Assembly: GCF_001651865.1 (NCBI RefSeq)
Contig: NZ_LPUX01000050.1
Coordinates: forward strand, 355,469 to 419,468
Direction: 5' to 3'
Origin: Sinorhizobium glycinis
Lineage (GTDB): Bacteria; Pseudomonadota; Alphaproteobacteria; Rhizobiales; Rhizobiaceae
Length of the DNA: 64,000 nucleotides
The position numbers and the translations under genes are program-made. The notes below the pieces were generated by a model. That model did no database searches. It had not been told where the DNA came from and saw only the letters and a program-made list of their open reading frames with translations. How positions within the stretch are numbered: position 1 is the stretch's first letter; the number at the start of each line of letters is the position of its first letter. Below are positions 1-8,500 of this stretch, piece after piece.

Positions 1-854
1 CGTTCATGGTCGACAAGCGCGAAGAGACCGGTACCGCCGATGACATTGATGCCAGCGCCACGAAGCACCGCATGGAGTGCCGCATTCCGTTCGAGGATGC
101 CATCCCCAATCAGCTTCGTGTCGCTTTCCATCAGCTGCACCGAAATCGCCAGCGCCGGCCCTGACACCGCCCAGGGGCCAAGCCATTCGCGGAAGGCTTC
201 CGTGATCGAGATGCTTGCGACGACGAAGCCAAGCCTCAGGCCCGCAAGACCGAAGAACTTTCCGAAGGAACGGAAGACGACAAGGTTGTCATGGGCGGCG
301 ACATGCGCCGCAACGCTTGCCTCCGGCTCCAGATCCCCGAACGCCTCGTCGACGACGAGGAGACCGCCATGCGCCTTCAGCGCCGTTGCCATGGCCAGAA
401 TTTCGTCGGGCGGGAAAAGCCGGCCGGTCGGGTTGTTAGGATTTACGAGAACCACGATGCCGTGCGCCGCCGAAAGGTCATCGGCGCGTGCGACGGGATC
501 GACGACAAGGCCTGCCGCCTTCAAGACGCGTGCGTATTCGCCATAGGTGGGGCCGAATATGGCGGCACGCCTTCTCGAGTCGGCAAGCCGCGGAAGCAAC
601 TGAATGACGGCTTGGGTGCCGGGTACCGGCAGCGGCATGAGATCGCCAGTCCGATAGCAGCTGCACGCAGCTGCACGCGCCGCTTCTTCCAAGTGGCGAT
701 CCGGCAGCCGATGCCAGACTCGCGGGTCGATCTCCGGCAGCGCGACCGGGCACGGGTTGATGCCGGTCGAAAGGTCGAGCCAATCGTCGGGCGCGCCGCC
801 GAAACGGGCCGCGGCCTCGGTGATTCCGCCGCCATGGACGATCGGACCGGTCAT
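1..854 (-). CDS. cobC: CobC, L-threonine-O-3-phosphate decarboxylase (3' end cut by window)
   Basis: PLP-dependent class I/II aminotransferase-fold enzyme that makes (R)-1-amino-2-propanol O-phosphate for the cobalamin lower ligand arm. Reading the minus strand from ATG at 854 gives an uninterrupted frame of about 284 codons to the window edge. It starts MTGPIVHGGGI and contains LDLSTGINP, VLVNPNNPTGR (substrate/PLP pocket), VVDEAFGD (PLP-binding Asp) and FRSFGKFFGLAGLRLG (Schiff-base Lys region), all typical of CobC/CobD. About 50 C-terminal residues are missing beyond position 1. It starts 2 nt after the cobB stop, so it is the last visible gene of a cobE-cobA-cobB-cobC operon. The frame is open at the edge, so the true end is unknown. 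Confidence 0.93.
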   Translation of the reverse strand, partial: MTGPIVHGGGITEAAARFGGAPDDWLDLSTGINPCPVALPEIDPRVWHRLPDRHLEEAARAAACSCYRTGDLMPLPVPGTQAVIQLLPRLADSRRRAAIFGPTYGEYARVLKAAGLVVDPVARADDLSAAHGIVVLVNPNNPTGRLFPPDEILAMATALKAHGGLLVVDEAFGDLEPEASVAAHVAAHDNLVVFRSFGKFFGLAGLRLGFVVASISITEAFREWLGPWAVSGPALAISVQLMESDTKLIGDGILERNAALHAVLRGAGINVIGGTGLFALVDHE

Positions 855-856
855 CG

Positions 857-2152
857 TCACTCCGACAGATCGATGAGATGCATGAAGGAGCCGGCAACAT
901 TCCCGCGGCGCAGGCCGGCATGGCCGAGCTCGGCGCCAGCCGCATCCATAACGGCGAAAAGCGGCTCTGCCGCCCCTTCGGAAACGATGGTCGAATAGTG
1001 AAATTCGTGCGCCGTCATCGGTCCCTCGAAAAACGCAATGTCTAACGGCGCGACGCGCCGGTAGCCGAGATGCCGCTTGCGCTCCGCGAAACTGGTGACG
1101 AGCGGCAACAGTCCAAGCATCTCGTAACGTCTGCCGTCCGACGCCACAAGCCCTTCGCCCAGCGCCATGTAGCCGCCGCATTCCCCGAAAATGCGCACGC
1201 CGCGCCCGGCGGCAGCATGCATGCCAGCGCGGAATTTCAAAGCGCCGGCGAGCAGTTCGGCGTGCAATTCCGGATAGCCGCCCGGCAGATAGACTGCGTC
1301 GGCGGCGATATCGGGCGCTTCATCGTCCAGCGGCGAGAAGAATGAGATTTCCGCTCCCTGCCTCACCCAGCCGGAGAGCAGATGCTCGTAACTGAAGGCA
1401 AAGGCGACGTCGCGCGCGACGGCGATCCGCTGGCCGAGCGGTCTCAGCGCCCTGGCTTCCACCGTCGGATCCACCCGCAGAGGAGACGCTGTTGCGAGAA
1501 TGGCATCGACATCACAGCCCGACGCGACGCGCATGGCCGCGTATTCGATGAAGGCTTCCAGCCCCCCGTGCTCGCCGGCCTGGACAAGACCCAGATGCCG
1601 TTCCGGCAGCTTCAACACCCCATCCTGGCGCAGTACGCCGAAAATCCGGACGGCCGCGCGGTCGAGCGCGTCGCGCAGCATCGCCTCATGGCGGTCGCTG
1701 CCCACGCGGTTCAGGATGACGCCGGCGACGCGCACATCATCGCGGTGATCCATATAGCCGCGCACCAGCGCCGCGACCGAATGGGAGAGGCGGGCGCAAT
1801 CAACGACCAGGACCACCGCCAGCCCGAGCGTCGCGGCCAGATCGGCCGGTGATCCCGTGCCGTCCGCGGCGCCGTCATAGAGCCCCATCATCGCCTCGAC
1901 GATCAGCGAGGAGCCATCCTTCGTCGCGGCCGCAGCGTTGGCGAGGAGCAGTTCCGGCCGCATCGCCCAGGGATCATAGTTGAGACAGGGCTTGCCGCTG
2001 GCGGCCGTGTGGAAGGCCGGATCGATGTAATCCGGGCCTGCTTTGCCCGGCGCAATGGAAAAGCCGCGCCGCGTCAGCGCCCGCAGGAGACCCAGCGTCA
2101 CCGTCGTCTTGCCCGAGCCGGAACTCGGGGCGGCAATCATCAGACCGCTCAT
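857..2152 (-). CDS. cobB: CobB, hydrogenobyrinic acid a,c-diamide synthase
   Basis: ATP- and glutamine-dependent amidation of the corrin a and c side chains in the aerobic B12 pathway. 431 aa from ATG 2152. The N-terminal P-loop is APSSGSGKTTVTLGLL. The C-terminal glutamine amidotransferase domain has the nucleophile segment FGECGGYMALG and ends near HEFHYS. The start overlaps the cobA stop as ATGA (2152-2149), which argues for this start over the in-frame codons upstream at 2224. Translational coupling with cobA is likely, and cobC follows 2 nt downstream. Length matches the family (about 430-460 aa). Confidence 0.96.
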   Translation of the reverse strand: MSGLMIAAPSSGSGKTTVTLGLLRALTRRGFSIAPGKAGPDYIDPAFHTAASGKPCLNYDPWAMRPELLLANAAAATKDGSSLIVEAMMGLYDGAADGTGSPADLAATLGLAVVLVVDCARLSHSVAALVRGYMDHRDDVRVAGVILNRVGSDRHEAMLRDALDRAAVRIFGVLRQDGVLKLPERHLGLVQAGEHGGLEAFIEYAAMRVASGCDVDAILATASPLRVDPTVEARALRPLGQRIAVARDVAFAFSYEHLLSGWVRQGAEISFFSPLDDEAPDIAADAVYLPGGYPELHAELLAGALKFRAGMHAAAGRGVRIFGECGGYMALGEGLVASDGRRYEMLGLLPLVTSFAERKRHLGYRRVAPLDIAFFEGPMTAHEFHYSTIVSEGAAEPLFAVMDAAGAELGHAGLRRGNVAGSFMHLIDLSE

Positions 2153-2991
2153 GCAGGGTTCCGGCGTATGCGGGTCGAGAACGGATCGACGGCAAGCAGG
2201 CGGCCATTGAGCGCGCCCAGCCAATCGAGCGACGGACGCAGCCGAACGACCTCGCCGACGACGACGATTGCCGGCGGCTCCAGCCCCGAAGCTCTAACCT
2301 CGGCCTCGGCACGGGAAAGCGTGGTCTCAAGCACCACCTGCTCAGGCGTCGCCGCGTTGCAGACGAAGGCGACCGGCTCGCCAGGCGAACGGCCGGCAGC
2401 AATGAGGTTCGCCGAGATCTGCCCGATATGCTTCATCGCCATATACATGACGATGACCGGCGAGCCCTTGGCGATGCCCTCCCAGTTGATCCGGTCCGGG
2501 ACAACGCCGGAAGAGTCGTGGCCGGTCAGGAAGGTGACCGCGTGATTGACTTCGCGGTGGGTTACCGGGATACCGGCATAGGCAAGCCCGCCGATGCCCG
2601 CGGTGATGCCCGGCACGATCCGGAACGGGATGCCGTGTTCGACGAGGGTCAATGCCTCCTCGCCGCCGCGGCCGAACACAAAGGGATCGCCGCCCTTGAG
2701 GCGCAGCACCCTCAGCCCGGCGCGTGCGAGCTCGACGAGGCGGAGCGAGATGTCGCGCTGCTTCGGCGACGGCTTGCCGCCGCGTTTGCCGGCGAATTCG
2801 AGCGTGGCGCCCGGCTTGGCAAGCGTCAGGCAATCGGCATTCACCAGCGCATCGTGAACGATCACATCCGCCTGGCGAAGCGCATTGGCGGCATGCAGCG
2901 TCAAAAGGCCCGGATCGCCGGGGCCGGCGCCGACCAGCCAGACGGAACCGGGATTGAGTTCGGGCAGCCCGGCAAAAAAACTATCGGTCAC
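2149..2991 (-). CDS. cobA: CobA, uroporphyrinogen-III C-methyltransferase (SUMT)
   Basis: Makes precorrin-2 from uroporphyrinogen III with two SAM, the committed step to corrinoids and sirohaem. 280 aa. Signatures are VGAGPGDPGLLTL at the N-terminus, VIVHDALV, LKGGDPFVFGRGGEE, and the SAM-pocket PGITAGIGG. There is no CysG-type oxidase/chelatase domain, so it is the stand-alone SUMT used in cob operons. The gene lies between cobE (108 nt upstream) and cobB (4-nt overlap). Confidence 0.96.
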   Translation of the reverse strand: MTDSFFAGLPELNPGSVWLVGAGPGDPGLLTLHAANALRQADVIVHDALVNADCLTLAKPGATLEFAGKRGGKPSPKQRDISLRLVELARAGLRVLRLKGGDPFVFGRGGEEALTLVEHGIPFRIVPGITAGIGGLAYAGIPVTHREVNHAVTFLTGHDSSGVVPDRINWEGIAKGSPVIVMYMAMKHIGQISANLIAAGRSPGEPVAFVCNAATPEQVVLETTLSRAEAEVRASGLEPPAIVVVGEVVRLRPSLDWLGALNGRLLAVDPFSTRIRRNPA

Positions 2992-3098
2992 CGCTTGTTA
3001 CTCCCGGCCTCGCGAACATCTGAGCTGATTCTCTTTTGAAGGGAATGGTGGCAAAACATTGAATTTGCGAAGAAACGACTCGTTGGCCGCACAAAACA

Positions 3099-3557
3099 TC
3101 AGCCGACTCCCGATTCGCCTGTTTCGGTTCCGCGGGTACCGGCCTCGTACCGCGGTCCCGCAACCGCTGCCGTTGCGCGGGCCGAGCGCATCTTCGGAAC
3201 GAGCAGGACTGCATCGCACCCCGCCCCTGCCAATGCCGCTCCCTCGGCGACGCCGTGGCAGCCGGTATGGGTAAAAACGATCTCGGACGGATTCTGGAGT
3301 CGCGTCGCTTCCGCCTCGAGTGTCGCCGCGTCGAAGAAGCGGACGGGCACGGAAAAATGCCGACCCGCCGCATGAATGGCGGGCTCTTCGGCACGCGCGT
3401 CGAGCGAAGCGACGAACGCGACATCTCTTCTCCCCGCGCCGGCACCCGCGAGTGCCTGCTCGGCAAGCGCGATCACTTCCGCCGGCTCGGTGTTTCGCTC
3501 GCAGCCGAGACCGAGAACGAGTTTCGCGGTTGGATCTGGCCCTTTGACCGAAGGCAT
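3099..3557 (-). CDS. cobE: CobE, cobalamin biosynthesis protein (CbiG C-terminal-like)
   Basis: 152 aa from ATG 3557 (MPSVKGPDP). The fold and motifs match CobE/CbiG C-terminal proteins: LVLGLGCERNT near the start, then SLDARAEEP and an HTGCHGVAEGAAL segment towards the end. CobE is needed for B12 synthesis in Pseudomonas denitrificans-type pathways; its exact step is not settled and a role in binding or handling pathway intermediates has been proposed. It is the first gene of the visible minus-strand cobE-A-B-C block. A longer reading from 3602 adds 15 unconserved residues and is less likely. Confidence 0.88.
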   Translation of the reverse strand: MPSVKGPDPTAKLVLGLGCERNTEPAEVIALAEQALAGAGAGRRDVAFVASLDARAEEPAIHAAGRHFSVPVRFFDAATLEAEATRLQNPSEIVFTHTGCHGVAEGAALAGAGCDAVLLVPKMRSARATAAVAGPRYEAGTRGTETGESGVG

Positions 3558-4019
3558 CTGCAGTGAGGCTCCCCCGCAGCGCCACGCCTCCCCCGGATGC
3601 ACAAGCGCTGCAAATCATTAACATCTGCGCGAGATCCCCATACCCCTGGGGTTTGGAGCCGCGCAGCGGTCGGCGTTCAGACGAAGCGCCGGCCTGGGCA
3701 GACAGCCGCACCGGTCTGGACAGCACCGGATCTGGCCCCCTGGATGGGTCGACCGCACCGGACGCTCTTTCGATCCGCTCGCACGGACGCCGTCGCATGA
3801 TCTTCATTTCTACCGAAGGGCATCCGGGCGGTCAAACCGGTTTGCGCCATCGAGGCGTCGTAAACGGCGCAGGCGAGATGCGCCGTCCGTCCCGGCTGAC
3901 CGAGGCAGCGAGCTTGCAGCAGAACAGCATCTTCTGCGGAAATTGGCGCGGACAATCCTTTGCTTTTCTCCGCCGGCTCTGACACAACGCGGAAGCTATC
4001 GTTTCGCATCGAGCCTTCC
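3558..4019. other. Intergenic region between divergent cobE and TSUP genes
   Basis: About 460 bp with no convincing gene. Open frames on both strands here are Arg/Ser/Pro-rich shadows. I looked for a second cobalamin riboswitch (B12-box AGCCACTG-like and the AGCCAGGAGACC-like core) in front of cobE and did not find one. It presumably holds the promoters of cobE (minus) and of the TSUP gene (plus). Confidence 0.5.
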
Positions 4020-4805
4020 GTGACCGACCTCGCCTTCCACATCCTGCTTTTCCTGTTCGCGGCCGCCTTCCTCGCCGGATTCATCGATTCGATCGCCGGC
4101 GGCGGCGGGATGATCACCATCCCCGCCATGCTGATCGCCGGCATTCCGCCGCTCGGAACGCTCGGTACCAACAAGCTGCAATCGCTGTTCGGTTCCGGTT
4201 CCGCCAGCATCGCCTATGCGCGCCACGGCCACGTGAACCTCAAGGAACAGCTGCCGATGGCGCTGATGTCGGCCGCCGGGTCGGTGCTCGGCGCATTGAT
4301 CGCGACGGTCGTTCCAGCCGATGCGCTCAAAGGGGTATTGCCCTTTCTGCTGATCGCAATCGCGGTCTATTTCGGCTGCAAACCGAATATCGGCGATGTC
4401 GAAAAGCACCGCCGCATGTCGGCATTTCTCTTCACCCTCACCTTCGTACCGCTCATCGGCCTCTATGACGGCATTTTCGGACCGGGCACGGGCTCATTCT
4501 TCATGCTCGGCTTCGTCTCGCTCGCCGGCTACGGCATCCTCAAGGCGACGGCCCATACGAAGTTCCTGAATTTCGGCTCCAATCTCGGCGCATTCATCGT
4601 CTTCGTTCTCTATGGCGCCGTGCTCTGGAAAGTGGGGCTGATCATGGGCGCCGGCCAGTTCCTCGGCGCACAGGTCGGCTCCCGCTACGCGATGGCGAAG
4701 GGCGCGAGGATCATCAAGCCGTTGCTCGTCGTCGTCTCGATCGCATTGGCAATCCGGCTGCTTGCCGATCCGATGCATCCGCTCAGAATTTGGCTCGGGG
4801 TCTGA
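4020..4805 (+). CDS. TSUP (TauE/SafE, DUF81) family membrane transporter
   Basis: Polytopic inner-membrane protein of about 261 aa from a GTG start at 4020 (V/MTDLAFHILL); an upstream start at 3960 adds 20 unconserved residues. The family signature AGFIDSIAGGGGMITIPA follows the first membrane segment, then GTNKLQSLFGS and a second half with YDGIFGPGTGSFF, the inverted-repeat counterpart. TSUP proteins move sulfite, sulfonates or other small anions; the substrate cannot be read from sequence. It sits between the two cobalamin blocks and converges on cobO. A role linked to cobalamin or cobalt is possible from position alone. Confidence 0.85.
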   Translation: MTDLAFHILLFLFAAAFLAGFIDSIAGGGGMITIPAMLIAGIPPLGTLGTNKLQSLFGSGSASIAYARHGHVNLKEQLPMALMSAAGSVLGALIATVVPADALKGVLPFLLIAIAVYFGCKPNIGDVEKHRRMSAFLFTLTFVPLIGLYDGIFGPGTGSFFMLGFVSLAGYGILKATAHTKFLNFGSNLGAFIVFVLYGAVLWKVGLIMGAGQFLGAQVGSRYAMAKGARIIKPLLVVVSIALAIRLLADPMHPLRIWLGV

Positions 4806-4856
4806 TCGCGCCGGCCGCTTCCAGGGACGGCGCTTGAAAATGCCAGCCCCGCCGCG

Positions 4857-5501
4857 TCAGAACTCGACGCCCTTCTGCCCCTTGATGCCGGAGCGGAACG
4901 GATGCTTGACGAGTTCCATCTCGGTCACCAGATCGGCGATCTCGATCAAATCCTCCTTGGCGTTGCGGCCGGTCAGCACCACATGGGTCATGTGCGGCTT
5001 CTCTTCCTTGAGAAAGCGGACGACCTCGGCGATGTCGATGTAATCGTAGCGCAGCGCGATATTGATCTCGTCGAGCAGCACCATGGAATTGCGCTCGTCG
5101 CGGATCAGTTCCTTGGCCTTCTCCCAGGCTTTCTCGGCCGTCGCCACGTCGCGGGCGCGGTCCTGCGTCTCCCAGGTGAAGCCTTCGCCGAGCGTGTAGA
5201 ACTGGCAGAGATCACCGAAATGCTTGTCGATCAGATCGCGCTCGCCGGTCTGCATGGCGCCCTTGATGAACTGCACGACGGCGCAGGGCATGCCATGGGC
5301 GATGTGGCGGAAGATCATGCCGAAACCGGCGGTCGACTTGCCCTTGCCCTTGCCGGTGTGGACGATGACCAAGCCCTTCTCGTCGGTCTTCGTCGCCATG
5401 ATCTTGTCTCGCGCCGTCTTCTTCTTCGCCATCTTCATGGCGTGACGGGCTTCGTCCTTCTCGGCGACCGGTTCGCCGGTGTTTGTAGTTTCGTCGCTCA
5501 T
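4857..5501 (-). CDS. cobO: CobO, corrinoid adenosyltransferase
   Basis: Transfers the 5'-deoxyadenosyl group from ATP to cob(I)yrinic acid a,c-diamide; BtuR/CobO/CobA(Salmonella) family. 214 aa. The N-terminus (about 35 aa) is charged and Lys-rich, followed by VIVHTGKGKGKSTAGFG (P-loop), AVVQFIKG, and MVLLDEINIALRY. A clear ribosome binding site (GAGGACACG) precedes ATG 5501, and the gene begins 10 nt after the cobN stop. It is the last gene of the riboswitch-controlled cobP-W-N-O operon. Confidence 0.96.
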   Translation of the reverse strand: MSDETTNTGEPVAEKDEARHAMKMAKKKTARDKIMATKTDEKGLVIVHTGKGKGKSTAGFGMIFRHIAHGMPCAVVQFIKGAMQTGERDLIDKHFGDLCQFYTLGEGFTWETQDRARDVATAEKAWEKAKELIRDERNSMVLLDEINIALRYDYIDIAEVVRFLKEEKPHMTHVVLTGRNAKEDLIEIADLVTEMELVKHPFRSGIKGQKGVEF

Positions 5502-5511
5502 CGTGTCCTCC

Positions 5512-8500
5512 CTATTCGTTTCCGGCGCGCGAGCGGTCCGTCGCCGCGCCGCCTGACAGGCTGTTCAGTTCAAATCGCGCCGAGTTGGAGCGCGGGTTCC
5601 ACAAAGCGCGATCGACCGCCTCAAGGAACCGCTGGGCGATCTCGGCAAGGGCGGCCGGGTTCTTGTCGCGCAGGAAATCGAGGACCTTTTCATCGGCGAT
5701 GAAGGCCCGGTAGGCAGCCTCGAAATGGTGGTCGCGCACAGCCCCGGTCGTCGCGGCAAAGGCGAACATGTAATCGACTGTCGCGGCAATCTCGAAGGCG
5801 CCCTTGTAGCCGTGGCGCATGACCCCGTCGATCCATTTCGGATTCACGACGCGGGCCCGCACCACGCGTCCGATCTCCTCCTCCAGCGAGCGGATCACCG
5901 GCTTTTCCGGACGGGAGTGATCATTGTGGTAGATCGCCGGGCGCTGCCCGCTGAGATGCTCGGCGGCAGCGCTCATGCCGCCCTCGAACTGGTAGTAGTC
6001 GTCGCTGTCGAGCAGATCGTGCTCGCGGTTGTCCTGATTCTGGACGACGGCTTCGATCGTGCGCAGGCGCTCCTCGAAAATACCGCGCTCCGCCTTGCCG
6101 TCTTCGCCTGCGCCATAGGCATAGCCGCCCCAGGTGAGATAGGTTTCCGCGAGATCGCCGCGCTTCTCCCAGCCTTTTTCATCGATAAGTGCCTGGAGGC
6201 CAGCGCCATAGGCACCCGGCTTCGCGCCGAAAACACGATAGGAGGCGCGGCGCGCCGCCTCCTTCGGCTCGACACCCTTTTCCTCGAGCCGCCGCGCTTC
6301 CGCGCGCATCCGGGCGGCGATCATGTTGTCGGCATCGTCCTCCTCGAGCGCGCCGATCGCGCGGATCGCCTTGTCGAAAAGCGCGATCTGCTCCGGGAAG
6401 GCGTCGCGGAAGAAGCCGGATATCCTCAGTGTGACATCGACGCGCGGTCGGCCGAGCACGGCGAGCGGCACGATCTCGTAGCCGGTCACCCGGCGCGAGG
6501 CCATGTCCCAGACCGGCTTCGCTCCGATCAGCGCCAGCGCCTGGGCGATATCGTCGCCGCCGGTGCGCATGTTGGACGTGCCCCAGGCGGTGAGCCCGAA
6601 GGACGACGGCCATTCGCCATGGTCCTGCAGATAGCGGCGGATCAGCAGTTCGGCGGATTTCTTGCCGAGTTCGTAGGCCGCCGGCGTCGGCACGGCGCGG
6701 CTGTCGACGGAATAGAAGTTGCGGCCGGTCGGCAGCACGTCGGGACGGCCGCGCGTCGGCGCACCGGAAGGCCCCGGCGCCACGAAGCGGCCGTCGAGGC
6801 CGGTGAGGAGACCCTTGATCTCCGCTGCACCCGAGCCTTGGATCGAAGGCTTCAACCGTGCCTCGATCTCCTCGAGGACGGCGCGCGTGTTCGTCCAACC
6901 GTCGGGGCAGGCGGTCTCGCCCGATACCAGTTTGGTCGCGAGAAGTTCGATGCGCTCGACTGTATCGCCCGCGGTTCGCCAGGGGGCGTCGGAGAGGGTG
7001 GCGAGGAGATCGGGCTTCGGGCCAATCCACGGCGCCGACATGACGCAATCGAGCGGGTCGAAGGGATGCGGGGGAATACCCCCCTCTGCCCTGCCGGGCA
7101 TCTCCCCCACAAGGGGGGAGATTGGCGGGTGGCCACCGGCCTTTTCCCTAGTCTCATTGGAGATGATGGCGCGACATGCGGCCGTCGGGCCTGCCTGGGT
7201 TTCGACGGTCTTTTTGGTGGAAGTGCTAACATCCCTAATCTCCCCCCTTGTGGGGGAGATGTCCGGCAGGACAGAGGGGGGTACCTTCACCGAGCCACCC
7301 AACCCCAAGTCTACCGCAATCGCCCGCTGCAAACTCTGATCCCCTCCCTCGCCCAGGGCGCGCGGCACCCGGGCGAGCGCAACGGTCAGATCGGTCAACA
7401 GCCGTCCCTCCGGCGCCACGCCGAAGATATGCAGCCCGTCGCGAATCTGCATCTCCTTGAGGTCGCAGAGATAGGCGTCGAGCTTTTCGAGCGCCTTGTC
7501 GTCGCTATCGCCCTTTTCGATGCCGGCGTCCTGATCGAGGCCGATGTCGCGGACGAGATCGAGGATTTGGCGGCTGAGCAAGCGCAGCCGCCGTGGATCG
7601 CCGCCGGCCGCCTCGTAATACTCGTCGACCAGCGCTTCGAGGTCCTTGAGCGGTCCGTAGGATTCGGCTCGCGTCAAAGGCGGCGTCAGATGGTCGATGA
7701 TCACCGCACTGGTGCGGCGTTTCGCCTGCGTCCCCTCTCCGGGATCGTTGACGATGAAGGGATAGAGATGCGGCGTCGGGCCGAAGACCGCCTCGGGATA
7801 GCAGGTTTCGCAAAGCGCCAGCGCCTTGCCGGGCAGCCATTCGAGATTGCCGTGCTTGCCCATGTGGACAATGGCGTCGGCGCCGAAGACCTGCCGCAGA
7901 AAGGCGTAAAAGGCGAGATAGCCGTGCGGGGGAACGAGGTCCGGCGCGTGATAGGTTTCCTTCGGATCGATATTGTAGCCGCGGGCCGGCTGGATGCCGA
8001 CGATGACGTCTCCGAACCGGGCAAGCGGCAGCGCGAATTGGCCATCGAGGAAGAAGGGGTCGGCCTCCGGGGCACCCCAGCGCCCGCTCACCTGCTGCTG
8101 AATCTCTTGCGGAAGAGAGGCGAGGAAGTCATTGTAAGAGCGCAGAGAAATCGTCTCACGGATTTCCCGGTCGCGGCTTGCCGCATTGGTCGGCCCGGCC
8201 ATCAGGAAGCGGATCAGGGCGTCGCCGTCTTCGGGCAGATCGCTGATCGCATAGCCTTCCGCCGCCATCGCCTTCAGCACTTCGAGCGTGCCGGCGGGGG
8301 TATCGAGACCGACGCCGTTGCCGAGGCGGCCGTCGCGGTTCGGATAATTGGCCATGACGATGGCGACCCGCCGCGCCTCCGGCCCCGCACGCCGCAGCTT
8401 TGTCCAATTGGCGGCGAGCCGGGCGGAGAAGCGCACGCGATCGGCAAGCGGCTCGTGGCCGACGATGTTTGCCTCGACTAGGGGGTCATATACCGAAGCC

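Noticed and set aside
655..677. Tandem 10-bp duplication (GCAGCTGCAC twice) in cobC
   Set aside because: It keeps the frame only as part of an Ala/Cys-rich helix and leaves the conserved motifs intact; too short to call an event without a reference.
2998..3807. A 269-codon minus-strand frame over cobE and its upstream region
   Set aside because: Arg/Ser-rich shadow in a different frame from cobE, without homology that I can recognise.
3558..4019. Possible second cobalamin riboswitch before cobE
   Set aside because: Neither the B12 box nor the AGCCAGGAGACC-type block is present on either strand.
5725..8481. A 918-codon open frame on the plus strand opposite cobN
   Set aside because: It is the antisense of a certain gene; high GC3 keeps the frame open, and the sequence has no domain, no ribosome binding site and biased Arg/Gly/Ala content.
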